Assembly: GCA_013420905.1 (NCBI GenBank)
Contig: JAAXNY010000013.1
Span: 1,798,001-1,862,000, forward strand
Direction: 5' to 3'
Source: Collybia mongolica
Lineage: Eukaryota > Basidiomycota > Agaricomycetes > Agaricales > Clitocybaceae
DNA: 64,000 nt
Made by a program: the position numbers and the translations under genes. Under the pieces are notes generated by a model. That model was not told where the DNA came from, did no database searches, and worked only from the letters and a program-made list of their open reading frames with translations. This document shows, one piece after another, positions 40,447 through 53,351 of this stretch. Each line of letters opens with the position of its first letter. Within the stretch, counting starts at the first letter, position 1.

Positions 40447-42740
40447 AACAGCGGATGACGACCAGCGACCAACAAGGTGTGAGACGCTGGAATATTCGGT
40501 CTAAGAGATACGCAGCCCGGGTATAAGGTGAAAGGGAAAGGGGGGGAGTGCCCTCCTGATTGTATATTCTGAGGGAAAGGACAATGTCCTTGCATCGGAA
40601 ACATCAAGACCTGTGAAACGGAGCATTTAAGTAGGGCATGAGGCGGCCGCTAAGCGACCGAACGGCGGATTACTTACTCGGAGAGCACGCAAATCGAACT
40701 GTCACCCCCGGACCCTGTCTTCTACATCACAATTGAGTCTCCGCAGAATCGAATTGGAAAGGAACACAGGCCCAGCCAGGCTTCTGGTGTGTGGCAGAAG
40801 TGACGAGGATTTCAGGGATCAAGCTAAATCAGAACCCTGTAACGAGGCCGGTCACAATCACTTCCGAAGCATTCACCGATGGTGAGGGGTGGGTGGGGAG
40901 ATTGAAGGAGGTGAGCGAACTAGATCAAACCGGGCTTTCTGTGACAATGAAGGACTGGTTTGGTAGGGAGGATCCACCCATTCGGTTAGGTACGGGAACC
41001 GGAGCGGTTTTGGTTGTCCTCGTGTTGCTTGATGAAAAGGAACGCCCCTTACATGACCGTGAGACAGTTCCTTGGCCTTGAGAGTCCAAGTGTAAATCAT
41101 GCATCATGGATGACATGGTGAATGGCGATGGTAACTTGCGAATTCCATATTCCTGGATTGAGAGAGTTATGACCAGTGGGAATAACGAGATAGAGCGAAC
41201 ATACATTGCGATAGTACGCCACCAGCAGGTGTCGGGTGTTCTGCCCATTGCTGTGGCAGGCACCATAAACATCACCATCACTGTTGCGACAAATGCGCGC
41301 GGACGTTTGTTCAGCATCTCCATTGAAATTTACCCTTATAATGAGGTGACAGCATGGCCGCGGCCGTTCGAACCTCCTTAGCCTGAGTCGACGTCGATTA
41401 GGCTTTTCAACACGATCTGAAACTTCTATGTGCACACCACGAAACCATAGATGCATTTATTAGAGAAATAGAGGCAACAGATGGTAAATCGTAACTGAGT
41501 CATGAAGGCAAAAGCTAGAGACGGGGGAAAGAAACAAACGTACACAACTTCTGGTGGCAGCCGGCGGTCCGCAAATCCCGGAGCGACCCTCTTACTCTTC
41601 ACATTATCACTTCACCACCACCAGCATCACCTACTTGACGCCCATAAAGTTTATGGAACTCACATCCGAGTCATGTTCACAGAAGGACGAGGCATTCTAT
41701 ATCCCTGCTTGCACGATACTTGCCATAATTTTCCATGTTGGAGTGTCATAGCTTCGGGGCATCGTTTACCGACAACCGGTGTAAAGGTCCCATTTTCTAG
41801 TAAATTAGACCATACTCATTTGAATTTCGGACAAACCATGGGTTCGCCCCCCGTGAAGGATCAATCCGTTGATGATGATTGTTTTCCCCAAGGCCCGGCA
41901 AGTCTTGTTGGATTAATCGTCGATTTGGTCTCGTGATGATTCATGTGGGAGAGACTCGACTGATAGTCTTCAGAATTCCTTATCTACATCCCATCGTTAT
42001 CTGATGGGTCCAAGAGAAAAGCAGCCGCAGAAAGGAAACCAACAAGTCATGGTCTTAGTAGTAACTTGATCAGCTGATACTCGGTGGCGCCTAGAACATA
42101 AATGATATTATGGTGGTCAAGTGGCTTCTGTGGTTACAAATAGTCCAATGTCCATGGAATTTATCACATCTGTTGCTAGGTATTCATCACCCCTAGGAGT
42201 TCAGGAGTGTCTCGAAATGGACACCGATAACGCCAGGACCGCTCGAGCTCAATGTTTACAACTGGAGGCAATGTGCGAAACAAACTAGGCTCTAGAACGC
42301 CTTTCATTTCCGGTTCATGTGGCGTAATACAGTCTTTGAACCATCTCAGGATTCATGAATGCTTGAGTTTACCACCACTCCCTAGATCAAGTATTGCGAT
42401 GCTTCTAAGGCCAGGAACGGGTCGGGGTGGGTGCAGTGACGACGAGAAAGGGATATTTTTGAAATTGAGCAAAAGATAGCACGAAGTGAAAATAAAGGTG
42501 AGCGAAAGCCACCTAGCCGCCGTACGCGTTCATGGAATTCAAAGATACGAAGCCACAACGCGACTTGTTTCGTTTAGGATGGTGTTGACGCGAGTCGAAA
42601 GCTCCACGTTGGTGATCCCTAAATCTGATCACGGGTCTGTAATTTCACACGGTCACACAGTCTTGACTGACGTTTCACTTTCCTCAGGCTGCCAGCACTC
42701 AAACTTTCCAGTTCTCTCCAGCCAACTCCTCTTCAACACT
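40447..42740. other. 2.3-kb region, possible small plus-strand ORFs
   Basis: No recognised gene. Two plus-strand frames are the best candidates: 40791-41081 (96 codons; LKEVSELDQTGLSVTMKDWF then a hydrophobic AVLVVLVLLDEKERPLH) and 41106-41381 (91 codons; ERTYIAIVRHQQVSGVLPIA). They could be parts of one gene, but no splice model convinced me and minus-strand frames compete. The Sec61 beta promoter should lie at the right end. Confidence 0.3.
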
Positions 42741-43207
42741 ATGGTGAGTAGTCGTAATTTACAGAGTGTTTTTCTATCTAACCGCTGCAATCAGTCGGAT
42801 TCGGACTCTCCCCGCGTTAATGGTAACGGTCGTGCTGCAAGTTCGACAGTCGCGAAACCGCCTGGTGCTCAAATTCGGTGTGTAGTACCCCTAGTCTGCT
42901 GTCTGGCTATTTCACAACAGAGACGAGTAGACGACGTGCTGCTGGAACACAGGTGTCGAAACCCAACTCATCTCGGGCGGCCGGCGCAGGCGGATCCTCG
43001 AACACCATGCTCAAGCTGTACACGGATGATTCACCAGGCCTACGAGTGTATGCAGACTTAATGTCTCTTTTCTGTACCCTCCCCAGTCAACTAATCGAGG
43101 CTTTTTTCAGTGACCCCTTTATCGTACTCGTCCTGTCACTCTCGTTCATTGGATCAATCTTCTTTCTACATATCTCCGCCAAAGTCATTAAGGCATTCAC
43201 GAAGTAG
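42741..43207 (+). CDS. Sec61 beta subunit of the ER translocon
   Basis: Small tail-anchored subunit of the Sec61 protein-conducting channel. Spliced protein: M|SDSDSPRVNGNGRAASSTVA, KPPGAQIRRRRAAGTQVSKP, NSSRAAGAGGSSNTMLKLYT, DDSPGLRV, then the membrane anchor DPFIVLVLSLSFIGSIFFLH and ISAKVIKAFTK-TAG. The NTMLKLYTDDSPGLRVDPF block is the family's hallmark. The first coding exon is only the ATG (ATG|GTGAGT). The second acceptor must be GACGAG|T to stay in frame; nearer AG sites give a stop. Length is just over 100 aa, as usual. Confidence 0.93.
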
Positions 43208-44670
43208 CTGTAGGAGGAGCGCGTGCTGGGTTGGGAGAGAGCGGACGAGTGTTTACATCGGTATTTTTATTCACTGTTCGCGTTGTACCAAAATTATGGC
43301 TCAGGAGGGGCGCCTGATTATTCTATACCACGCCATTCGTTTCGGTGAACAGTGCCTAGAAAGAATGTACATTGTGTACAATACTAGAGTCAGTTGATAT
43401 CATCGCAGTTATGGACCTCATTTTTGGGATAATTCAGTGGTGCGCTTCAACACTAATCAATAGCTCCTCCATCGAGTCTGACTCGTAACCTTCCTATCAA
43501 TTGCACTTCCCGATCATCTACTTACCCAGCATTCGTTTAGCCTGTAACGAAACCGCATACTCTAAGCGTCCCGCCAGGATTCCGTGGAGAAAACCAAATA
43601 TGACACCCAAACGCCTCGAATCAATGATCGATGCGCGTCTATAGTGTTACACCCAACCGTCACACTGAACCATCTGGTTCGCCCGTTCTTCCTTGAACTT
43701 AAACGCCGGGGCGGTCTTATCATTTGCATGTTCACCACGTTGTGTATCATTACGGAAAGGTTAAATGGTCGCCGCCTCCACTCCGTTCCAGGGTGCTTGG
43801 AGTTCTAAACCAACAGACATAGGTTTCCCCGGTTTCCCGGTTCCCTGATTTCCTGCGCGCCACCATGAGGCTCCCAACGCACTCCACTAACCGCGTATCT
43901 CCCCCGTTTCTCCTCTTCTGTTCCCCATGCACGCTCAACTAGTACATTCGCAACCATATTCTCCCACAGGTACGGCCTCAATCCATTTGCTAATGGTTAA
44001 TAGACATGAACCTTTGAACCTAGTACAAACACGCAGTATGCCCACCGCCGCCTGTGTCGCCGCTCTGGTGCGGCTTCTTGGAATCACTCCTCGCGCTTTA
44101 CACGTTGCATCTGATGCAACGGCGCGTTTATTTTGCTATTCTCGGGAATGATATCTTGTAATTGGTGGCCTTTGGGTGGATTGTAGGTCCCTCCATGTGT
44201 GCATTCGACATATAAAAGGCATTATGGCACCCTGGTCAGAAGAATACAGCTTTCTATGTTTATGCGACTAATTTCGCCGTACAACGCGTCCCCATTCGGC
44301 CAAGAAGGTATAATTCAGGATGAAGGGAGAAGTCAGAATATGGAGCAATGACTGAAGAACAACGTTGCAAACGCGTGTTTTCTCATTGTCGGCGCTAAAT
44401 TTAAAAACAAACTAGGGCAAACGTTGCAAAAAGCGTCACACGAGCAACGAGAACTTTGAAAAGTCGAGAACTGGTTAAAATGAAATCATGCTGTACAACG
44501 GCCATCTAATCTCGAGGAGCCCTACAATTCCAATGTCAATCCCTATCTACCCCAAGAACCCGGATGATTAAACGTCTATGCAGAAAAGTCTATGTGATGG
44601 AAAGTTCGGAGGCCTGTCAGTTAAAAACACGAGGCGGTAAAAATCAAAGTGGTAATGCCACCGGTCCGAA
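43208..44670. other. 1.46-kb spacer without a recognisable gene
   Basis: Only short open frames (up to 74 codons) on both strands, none with a domain. It is flanked by the 3' ends of Sec61 beta and of the SET gene, which converge here. Confidence 0.5.
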
Positions 44671-45799
44671 TCATTCATGGATAAGGACAGGCTCGCAATT
44701 GGCACCGTTCATATGAGCAAGTTCCTGTTCGCACCGCTTGCAGGCACATTCAAAATACCAGTTACTCGCCAATTCTGCCCGTCTCTCCAAGACCTTGTCC
44801 TTGACATCGATATAATTGATACATAGTTCTTCGCCAGCCTCCACGTCGCGCGTCGTAAAGAAACACAGTGCCCGATTGTTCCGAGCCTTCCGGACATTTG
44901 GCGCGCAGTCTAATTTGCACTTTTAGCTCGTTGCCGTTACGGGTGATAAATCAAGGGAGCATACCATGATTGAAGTACGACCCGGAAACGTACATGCTCC
45001 ACCCCAACATCTCGCTATCTCCCTCCGTTGACATGTCCCATAGGCCGAAAACGTTGCCCTGATCACGGCCGAGGATAGCACGGACCATTTCGGACGACCG
45101 GACGTAGGGTTGGAGAATCGGAAGCATCGCCTTGCACAAGAAACCGTAAATTCGTAGGTGCGAATCGAGCATGTATGGCCGTGAGCGTATATGCATGAGT
45201 TCGTTATCTTGAAGTTGCAGAAGCGCCGACCAGCTCAGCGGATTGGGAGCAATAGGTACGGTATCTTCGAGGTACCTTCGGACGATCGCAGAGACAACAA
45301 ATCGCACAGTGTCTAGTTCCATCTCATCCAGACATGGGATCGGTGACCCTGGGCGTGTATAGGTTTCTTCAGCATGTTTCCAGGCAAGGTCGTGGATCTC
45401 GCGGGTGATGTCTTCGGGTTGTAAGTGGTCTATGAATGCAGGCTTCGGGGTTCCTTTGGGCTTTTTCATGCATTTTACGATCTTGTCGATAGCAGCATTC
45501 ATCAGGCCCTGCAATCCCCCGACGTTCTGCTCAATCAGCCACACATCCCGGCATTCTTCCCTGCAGAACCACACCCCGTTCCCCGCCTGACCGTCGAGTT
45601 TGATATTCCATGTATTCCTGCGGACGTCAAAGGCGTACGCAAAGCAGTGTCCACAGACTTCCTTGCGGAATTTGCGATAGATGACGGTGGCGTATGGTGC
45701 GTCGCAGGAAATTAACAGGGTGTCCTTCGGGATTCGTGCAGTTGAAAATAGACCACGGCCACCATAGGGAGTCGTTCTCAGGCAGAACACGTTGTCCAT
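44671..45799 (-). CDS. SET-domain lysine methyltransferase (SET5/SMYD-like)
   Basis: Probable protein-lysine methyltransferase. Start MDNVFCLRTTPYGGRGLFST shows the SET N-motif (GRGLFSTARIPKDTLL). A cysteine-rich insert (CGHCFAYAFDVRRNTW ... VWFCREECRDVW) resembles a partial MYND zinc finger. The catalytic part is YVSGSYFNHG|DCAPNV (NHDCxPN motif) followed by ALCFFTTRDVEAGEELCINY, then the post-SET cysteines NWYFECACKRCEQEL; end PVLIHE-TGA. The single ~55-nt intron splits the NHG|DC motif. About 355 aa. Histone versus non-histone substrate cannot be inferred. The next 458 bases up to TPI are its promoter. Confidence 0.9.
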
Positions 45800-46257
45800 C
45801 TAAGGCTCTAATGCCAGTCGGGGAGAGAAAAAAAATACCAGCAGAAAGTTTTCATCGCCGCAATCCGGGGAAATGCAGTAATTGATGACACGTGCATACC
45901 AGCTTTTTGCGGTCGAACCGCACCGAACAGCGAACACGGATGACGACCCGTTGGCCGTTATTATTTACATGTGGAAAAGTGGCTGGACAGGGAGAGATCA
46001 TGGTGGATGGTAGTGAAGCTGTGTTTGACCTGACCGTGGAACTCGCACTTACCGGTTAGGTTATAGATAAGATTCAACTTAATCTAAGGAAGTCCAAGAT
46101 CCAGGAATTTGAGCATTTCAAGCATCATGAAATTCTCACAGAGTAGCACAACTATGGCATTTACAGCGTTCATGTCAGACCCCATTTGATATTGTTCCAA
46201 AAATTACACGGTTCCGGATTCTCTCTTCTCTCTCATCTACGCGAGTCAAGAAAATTC

Positions 46258-47286
<1,029 letters not shown>

Positions 47287-47938
47287 GGCGATATTAGGTT
47301 GGTTTTGAGTTCAAGGGAGTTGTTGGAAAAAGAGCTGGAATTGAAGGCTTGGAATCTGCGAGATGGCTTCGGATCAGTCGGGATAAGATTAGATATGTCG
47401 ATGCCAACAGCCTTGTATTGATACGATAACAATCAAGACAAATTTCAATGGTTTTGAGTCTGTAAATATCTGCTCGCCAGGCATGCCCGTACATCGAGCC
47501 CTTTTTAAAGAGAGGAAAGAAAATCGGCGATCATACTTTATGGAAATACGACCTAATCCGCCTTAGTTAACTTTATTGTGTAGCCCCAAGCTCTTGTCCC
47601 TTGGGACGTCGTCAGAGTTCAGTTACGACGCTGGGGGCGGTTTCCTTCAGTCTAGATAACTGATCATACGATATTGTACACCGAATGAGGTGTAGACTAG
47701 TCAGAAATTGTTGGTGGTGGATCCTTCATAATTACTGAAGTCCCGTATTTCTTTGGCCCCGACAAAGGTGCAGTCTTCAATTACTAACCCCTTCAACATT
47801 GGTAAATACAAAGATGTCGTCTGTGGCTCTTAATGTGAATGCATGAGCTTTTGGTCATAGAGATTCTCTATAACTTGAAAACTCGTCCTCGTGTCACGGG
47901 CGTAAAGCCATTGCCATGATTTAAATTTGTCGATATGG
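47287..47938. other. TPI upstream region, end of the gene-rich block
   Basis: This 652-base stretch should hold the TPI promoter. A TTTAAAAAGGG motif on the minus strand lies about 220 bases upstream of the ATG. No coding frame with support. Transposon DNA starts immediately after it. Confidence 0.45.
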
Positions 47939-48361
47939 CTGTACTTTACAGTCCCCCACATGTCCTTGCGAACTCCGCAAGGACAGCACAGAGTCCTCAC
48001 GGACTCTGCACGGACTCCGCGCAGACTCACTTTCTTCTATTATAAATTAATTACTTATTCTTTTACTTACTGACGATCTACATAATTGATAGGAAAATAA
48101 CATATATTACTAGGGATTGTCACAGGGTGACGCCTTAGGACCTTGCTTATGAGAAAAAATTCAAGGACTTGATGTCATGGTTTTCAATGTCTTTTCGATG
48201 ATGCAAATAATACATTTTGTAAATCTAAGAATTGAAGTACTTGAATCTACAACTCTGGCATGACAGTTCTGATCAGCAACCAACTTGGATTGTCCAATGT
48301 GGAATCAAATATGGCATTGCAATTTGGCACCTTCACAGTCAGCTCAGGCCTCCAGAAGCTC

Positions 48362-49007
48362 TAGTGATGTTCCGGCCCGGCTTGGCCTGAAAGCCGGGGC
48401 TTTGGCCTGGCTTATTAGGACAAGGGCCTGCCAGATACTCAAGCCAGGCTGTCGAGGACGGCTTAGGCTTGGCTTGGTCTTGGGACGGCTCAGGCCGGGG
48501 CTTATTGCACAAAAATAATACTCTAGTCAAACTCTGCAATAACAACATCAGGAATAAAGGAACATCTACTAAATGAAGGAGAGACCGCTTACTGCAAGGA
48601 TATCCAAGAAAGACTCCACTCATCCCCATTCCTCCTCTGACAGTTGAAGGTCATTGAGTTTCTGTTGCTTGGTGCGGTCTGTCTCAGCTGAGACCAATGC
48701 CGCAACGAACTGGTCAACAATCTGATGTACCATATAGTTGAAATGATATAATTTTGAAATGGCTTGGGGGAACACTACCTTCTGCAGAGAAGCAGCACGT
48801 TCAAGCATTACATACGTGGAAGACCACCAAACAGGCATGTTTTAGGCTAACCCTAAGCCACGGCCTGAGCCTCTGGCTTGGGCTTTGCTGGAGTGCAAGC
48901 TGAGCTTTCAGCCTTCACTGAGCCGTCTCAAAGCCCGGCCTGGCTTGGCCCAAGAGAGCTTGGCCCTGACGGCTCGATGGCTTTGAGCCAGGCCCGGCAC
49001 ATCACTA
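48362..49007. mobile_element. hAT-type MITE with 8-bp target-site duplication
   Basis: The 646-bp element begins TAGTGATGTTCCGGCCCGGC and ends with the inverted counterpart of TAGTGATGTGCCGGGCCTGG. It is flanked by perfect 8-bp repeats AGAAGCTC (48354-48361 and 49008-49015). TAGTGATG termini and an 8-bp duplication are hallmarks of the hAT superfamily. GC-rich palindromic arms (GGCTTGGCCTGAAAGCCGG type) fill both ends. It has no transposase frame, so it is non-autonomous. It sits inside the KDZ-bounded region. Confidence 0.85.
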
Positions 49008-49015
49008 AGAAGCTC

Positions 49016-50419
49016 CCCTATATGTTTGGAAAATTTTTGCAGATTTGAGACTCCCAAAATGAAGATTTTCCTGGCCCAAAATAGTGGATCTGAGGTGATT
49101 TTGGCAAAATCCTTAGCCTATATATATATAGTGGATTTCAGAGCTTCCTTGGGGACTTTTTTTCAAGTAATGGGTTGCCAGTTTGTTTGATCTGTTTCAG
49201 TTTGAGAACAGCCAGAGCTCAGATTCACAATCCTCAAGAAGCATGAAAAAAAACTTGGTCCTAGTATGGCAAAAATTCTCATGCTTTTTTTTTTCATATG
49301 TTTTATGTTTTATGACATAACCCCCAGCCCATATCGCAGATTTGAGACCTGTTCTGGCAAAAAAATTTTCTGAACATGTAGGGGAGCTTCTGGGGGTCTG
49401 TCAGCTCAAATTCATGGAACAGGCCATGGCAGTCATTTAATTCCCAGTCTGTCATAGGACAGGAACCACAAACAGTGCAAACATGACCTTGGTATTCATC
49501 TCAACAACTTAAGTCTTCTCAAAGTGTAAATCCTTGACTCCAATACTTTTTCAACCACCAATAATGCTCCAGAACAAGATACTACAGTGTTTGTAAGGTG
49601 CAGAATGTCAGTAAAGGTGTTTGGGTCCATTTTGAAATGCTGGTAGAGCATGTTGACCCAGCCTTTGTTGTGTTATCACTAATTCTTGGTAGGCACAGCT
49701 TGTTGCTCAGAGGATATACATGGTAGTGATTGATGAATTTGCAATGCTCATTTGGCCGATTTCATCTGGAAATTCCATGAATGGGTCCTGCAACTACCTA
49801 TGAAAATTTCAGATGCCATGTCATCTGCATTTGATGGTGACTATATCTGCACTTTGAGAACAAGATGGATAAATTCTGCAATTTGAGCAAAAAATAAAAA
49901 AGACACCAGTGTTTTAGGGTGTGTAGTAATTGGGAGGATGCATATAGTAGCAAGTATGAAAGACATTTCTGTTTACTGGGGCAGAAATTTTTTTTGGCCT
50001 TTTTTTTTTTTTGGTGTTGAAGGAGGTTGAAGAGCTTTAAATCAAAAATGGAGCCACCATATAATGTATGCATCAGGTGCAGTTTGACAGGTTGCAAGAG
50101 CTCTTGGTGAGGAATATTCTTCAACTCTAAAACATCTATTTTGTTCTGTAATGCTTCGCATGCAGACCGCACAAGCTGAAATCAACAAGGCAGCATTGAT
50201 TGTTCAATTGATAAAAACCTTGATTCTTCTTCAAACCTTGTCTTCTCCTGGACTGTTCAGGGAATTGGCCTCCATTAAGGCTAACATGGAAAAAAGGAGG
50301 CAAAAGCTGAAAAAGAAGACATTGACCAGCAGCGAAAAATCACATGATACGTAATTTAATTGTGGAGTCTGACAGATTTGTAAGAACACAGTGGTGGGAC
50401 CTTGTAAGCAAGGTGATTA
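49016..50419. other. AT-rich repeat DNA without a gene
   Basis: No coding frame with support. The sequence next to the MITE (CAGAAGCTCCCCTATATG) recurs reversed near 49380-49400, so this may be a decayed inverted-repeat element that the MITE entered. Poly-A/T tracts are frequent. Confidence 0.45.
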
Positions 50420-50672
50420 CTGAATATAATACATAGATAGTAAAATATAATTTAATATAGGTGGGGCCCCTGCCCCCTCATCATCATCATTGGCCCCCAC
50501 GGCATCATCAGCAGCCTGGGTTTTGGTGGTGGTGGCACTGGCCGCTTTTCTTGTTGTTGTCCCTGTTCTTGTTATCATTGTTCTCCTTGTGGTGGTGGTG
50601 GTTGTCTTTGTTGTAGTTGTTGTTGCTGTCACACCATTGTTGGTGCTGCTGCTGCTGCTGCTGTTGCTGTCT

Positions 50673-50706
<34 letters not shown>

Positions 50707-51236
50707 CATCTTCCAGGTGCGCTAGGGCACCCTGGGCATTGGCGGCTGTGTCATTCTCATCTCAGGTTCCTGAAGTGGGAGGGGACACGTTGCGTGGTGA
50801 GCATGTAGATGAGTGGCATGTGGGACTCACCTCCCTTTGCCCCTTGGGGTGCCCTTTCCTTGTCATCCCCTCGTTCCATGTCCATTTCTATCCTTTGCCC
50901 CACACCATCTTGTGCATCATCATGTTGGCATTGGTTGGCATTCGGTGCATTGGCATTGGTGGCTTGGGTGCATTGGCATTGGCATTGGTGGTTTGGCGAG
51001 CATCATTGATGTGGTTGAAGAGAACCAATGAAGATGTGGCAACAGTAATGTGACCATTACACGTGCTTTGTAGTCATGTGACCTAAGAGTGTTGACTTGA
51101 GGCCAGTGTAGCCTGTAGCTAGGAATGCCTGCCTTGCCCAATGGTTATGAATGCCAGACATATTACATAATGTTTGTGCATGTACGTGTTCAAACCTAGT
51201 TGGTTGCAAGTTCACTGTGTCCCCATTGGATCATGA
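50420..51236 (-). repeat. KDZ companion-gene derivative, copy 1 (inverted)
   Basis: Read on the minus strand, this matches 54.09-55.0 kb and 62.3-63.2 kb in order: a CAACTAGGTTTGAACACG block, the CATAACCATTGGGCAAGGC block, ATCTTCATTGGTTCTCTTCA, then a (CAA)n/(CAG)n tract and a tail ATTAAATTATATTTTACTAT. It lacks the GGAGGTCTTTACAC start and all downstream exons. The triplet tract (plus strand GTTGTTGTTG, about 50635-50710) produces long meaningless Val/Leu/Cys frames. It is a decayed internal fragment. Confidence 0.75.
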
Positions 51237-51290
51237 AATTCAGCCATTTAAGTGTGGAAATATGAATTTCCACACTTAAATGGCTGAATT
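51237..51290. repeat. perfect 25-bp hairpin
   Basis: 51237-51261 and 51266-51290 are exact reverse complements (arm AATTCAGCCATTTAAGTGTG plus GAAAT) with a 4-nt loop ATGA. It abuts the end of the inverted KDZ derivative and the start of the 109-bp repeat array. Confidence 0.9.
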
Positions 51291-51315
51291 AAAGGGGTAT
51301 GAATTGTGGCTGAAA

Positions 51316-52740
51316 TTCCACCCCACATATTTCAGCCATCCAATAGATGAAAAAAGGTATTAGATTTTCCCTCCATTAATTGGATGAAATTTCATCCTAT
51401 AAAGGAGTGAAGTTGGTGGCCTGATTTTCATCCCCCCCGATGCTTCTTGATCTTTTATCACCACCATCCGACCGTGGGAATTCATCCCTCCTGCACTAGG
51501 TTGTCCCTAAACTACCTAACACCTCATCCCTAATCAACATTGCCTTTCATCAGACCACTCTTTCAGCCTGGGCCACTATCCTTTTACACCATATCCAAAT
51601 TTCTAACTTATTAGAGCTGATCCTGACTATCTGCAGGGTCATCTCATCTTGCCTGTACTGGGGGCTTCACTAATCCGTTCACATCCACCTCATCAACTAC
51701 CAGGCCACACGAGGACACCACAACTCTTGTACTCTGCTTTGCGCAGATCCTTAGGGAGCGTCACTGCCAACATTTTTGACGATTTATTTGTACTCACTTA
51801 ACCACTACACCCAAATACAAAAGGAGGAAGGGGTCTGGCCCCCGATCAGCTACTGTCCCTGCACAGAGCACACCTCTTGGGGAGAATGCCATTTATTGAC
51901 CAATGGTGGGATTTGGTGGCCTCATTTTGGAGGGGAGTCATTGCTTTGGGAGAGCAGTGTGGAACAGAGGGGATTCAGGAGAGGGGGAGCAGGTTTGAGG
52001 TATGGGTCATTCATTTAGATTGGACATTTATCTTTGACACTGGGGGGGAGTAATGGGTTTCCAGGGCAACCTGAAAATACCAGGAGGGGAGTGGAACAGG
52101 GTACCAATGTGAAGGGAGGGGACCATGCCCCGAAAAGTGAAGGCAAACCTTTAAGGCATTGGGAGGTTCAGACATGGTACAGTACAATACCGTTGGACTG
52201 CAGGTATCCTCAGTCTAGACCCATAATATGACCTGGAGAGCAACTTAGAGTACAGCTCCACCCTGATGGCCCATTACAGATTACTTAGTGGTAATAGGTG
52301 TTTATGCCCGCATGTAGCTGGGTCAAACCCACATGCACTTAATATTATTATATGACCAAAAAAAAAAAAAAAAAAAAGATTTTCATCCCCCATATTTCAG
52401 CCATTTATTAGATAAAAATATGTATTAAAAATCCCTTCAATTAACTACAATTAATTGGATGAAATTTCATCTTATAGAAGAGTGAATTTAGTGGCTGATT
52501 TTCATCCAAAATATGTTAGCCATCCATTAGATGAAAAAAAGTATTAAATTTTCCCCCAGTTAACTGGATGAAATTTCATCCTATAGAAGAGTGATTTTAG
52601 TAGTTTATTTTCATCCCATATATTTCAGCCATCCTTTAGATGAAAAAAGATATTAGAATTTTCTCCAATTAACTGGATGAAATTTCAACCTATAAGAGAG
52701 TGAGTTGGGTTGTATATTTTCATCTGATAGGGGGGTACAA
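51316..52740 (+). repeat. ~109-bp tandem array interrupted by a retroposon
   Basis: Units contain ATTTCAGCCATCCAWTAGAT, then AATTGGATGAAATTTCATCC, then a GAGTGAR-TTGGTGGCTGATTTTC segment. One unit lies at 51316-51436 and about three more at 52378-52740; the core palindrome GGATGAAATTTCATCC recurs near 51382, 52457, 52566 and 52675, the last three exactly 109 bp apart. The retroposon at 51437-52377 splits the array. Confidence 0.8.
51437..52377 (+). mobile_element. poly(A)-tailed retroposon copy A, with 14-bp target duplication
   Basis: About 940 bp, ending in a run of ~20 A after ATATTATTATATGACC. It is flanked by the direct repeat GATTTTCATCCCCC (51423-51436 and 52378-52391), the signature of target-primed reverse transcription. 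GGGTCAAACCCACATG near the 3' end could be a tRNA-like B box. Two open frames (51776-52018 and 52034-52231) recur with identical translations in the copy at 63.3-64 kb, but resemble no known protein. It is either a long SINE or the 3' end of a LINE. Confidence 0.8.
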
Positions 52741-53351
52741 AATTTATACAAAAGAATGGAATTTAAAGACAGTACTTTGATTAATTAAATTAATAGGGGG
52801 AATGATCTGAGGTTATATTCTGTAAACAGGAGTACTTAGTAAGTTCAGGTGAAGGGGGCCCAAAGGCAAGCTCTTGAGAGTAATTCAGCATGGCATTAAG
52901 GAACCAAAGGATTATGCTATTACTATTATTAAAATATTGCTTGAGCAAGGCTGTAAGATGCATGGGCAAAAAGAGTAGTATATGTAGTTAATAAAAGAAT
53001 GGATGTATCAACTATGTATGTACTGAAGATAAGGAATGACATCGATCAATAATTGACCACTTTCCACAATCCATAATGTGACCAATCACACATTCCACCT
53101 GGTTGAGATCAACACATTCTATAGATCCTAGGTCTTTGTAATAGTTCAAGGAACAATAATCAGTTGCTGCTTCTGATATCTTGACCTGCCTGATAACTGC
53201 ATAAATGAATGATTCTGCCTCAATCCCCTCTCTTGGGGATGCTGGGATATCAACAACGAGAAAATGACAGAGTTGCCCAAAAAACTCTTGCAGCTCAAAC
53301 TCGGATCTTCTGGACCTGCAATGTGCAAATTTATCAACCTTGAATTGATAA
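52741..53351. other. AT-rich sequence without a gene
   Basis: About 600 bases between the tandem array and retroposon copy B. Only short frames; nothing identifiable. Confidence 0.5.

Noticed and set aside
50490..51053. Long Val/Leu/Cys-rich plus-strand frames
   Set aside because: They arise from the GTTGTTG/GCTGCTG triplet tract of an inverted companion-gene fragment; the true sense is the minus strand and the frame is degraded.
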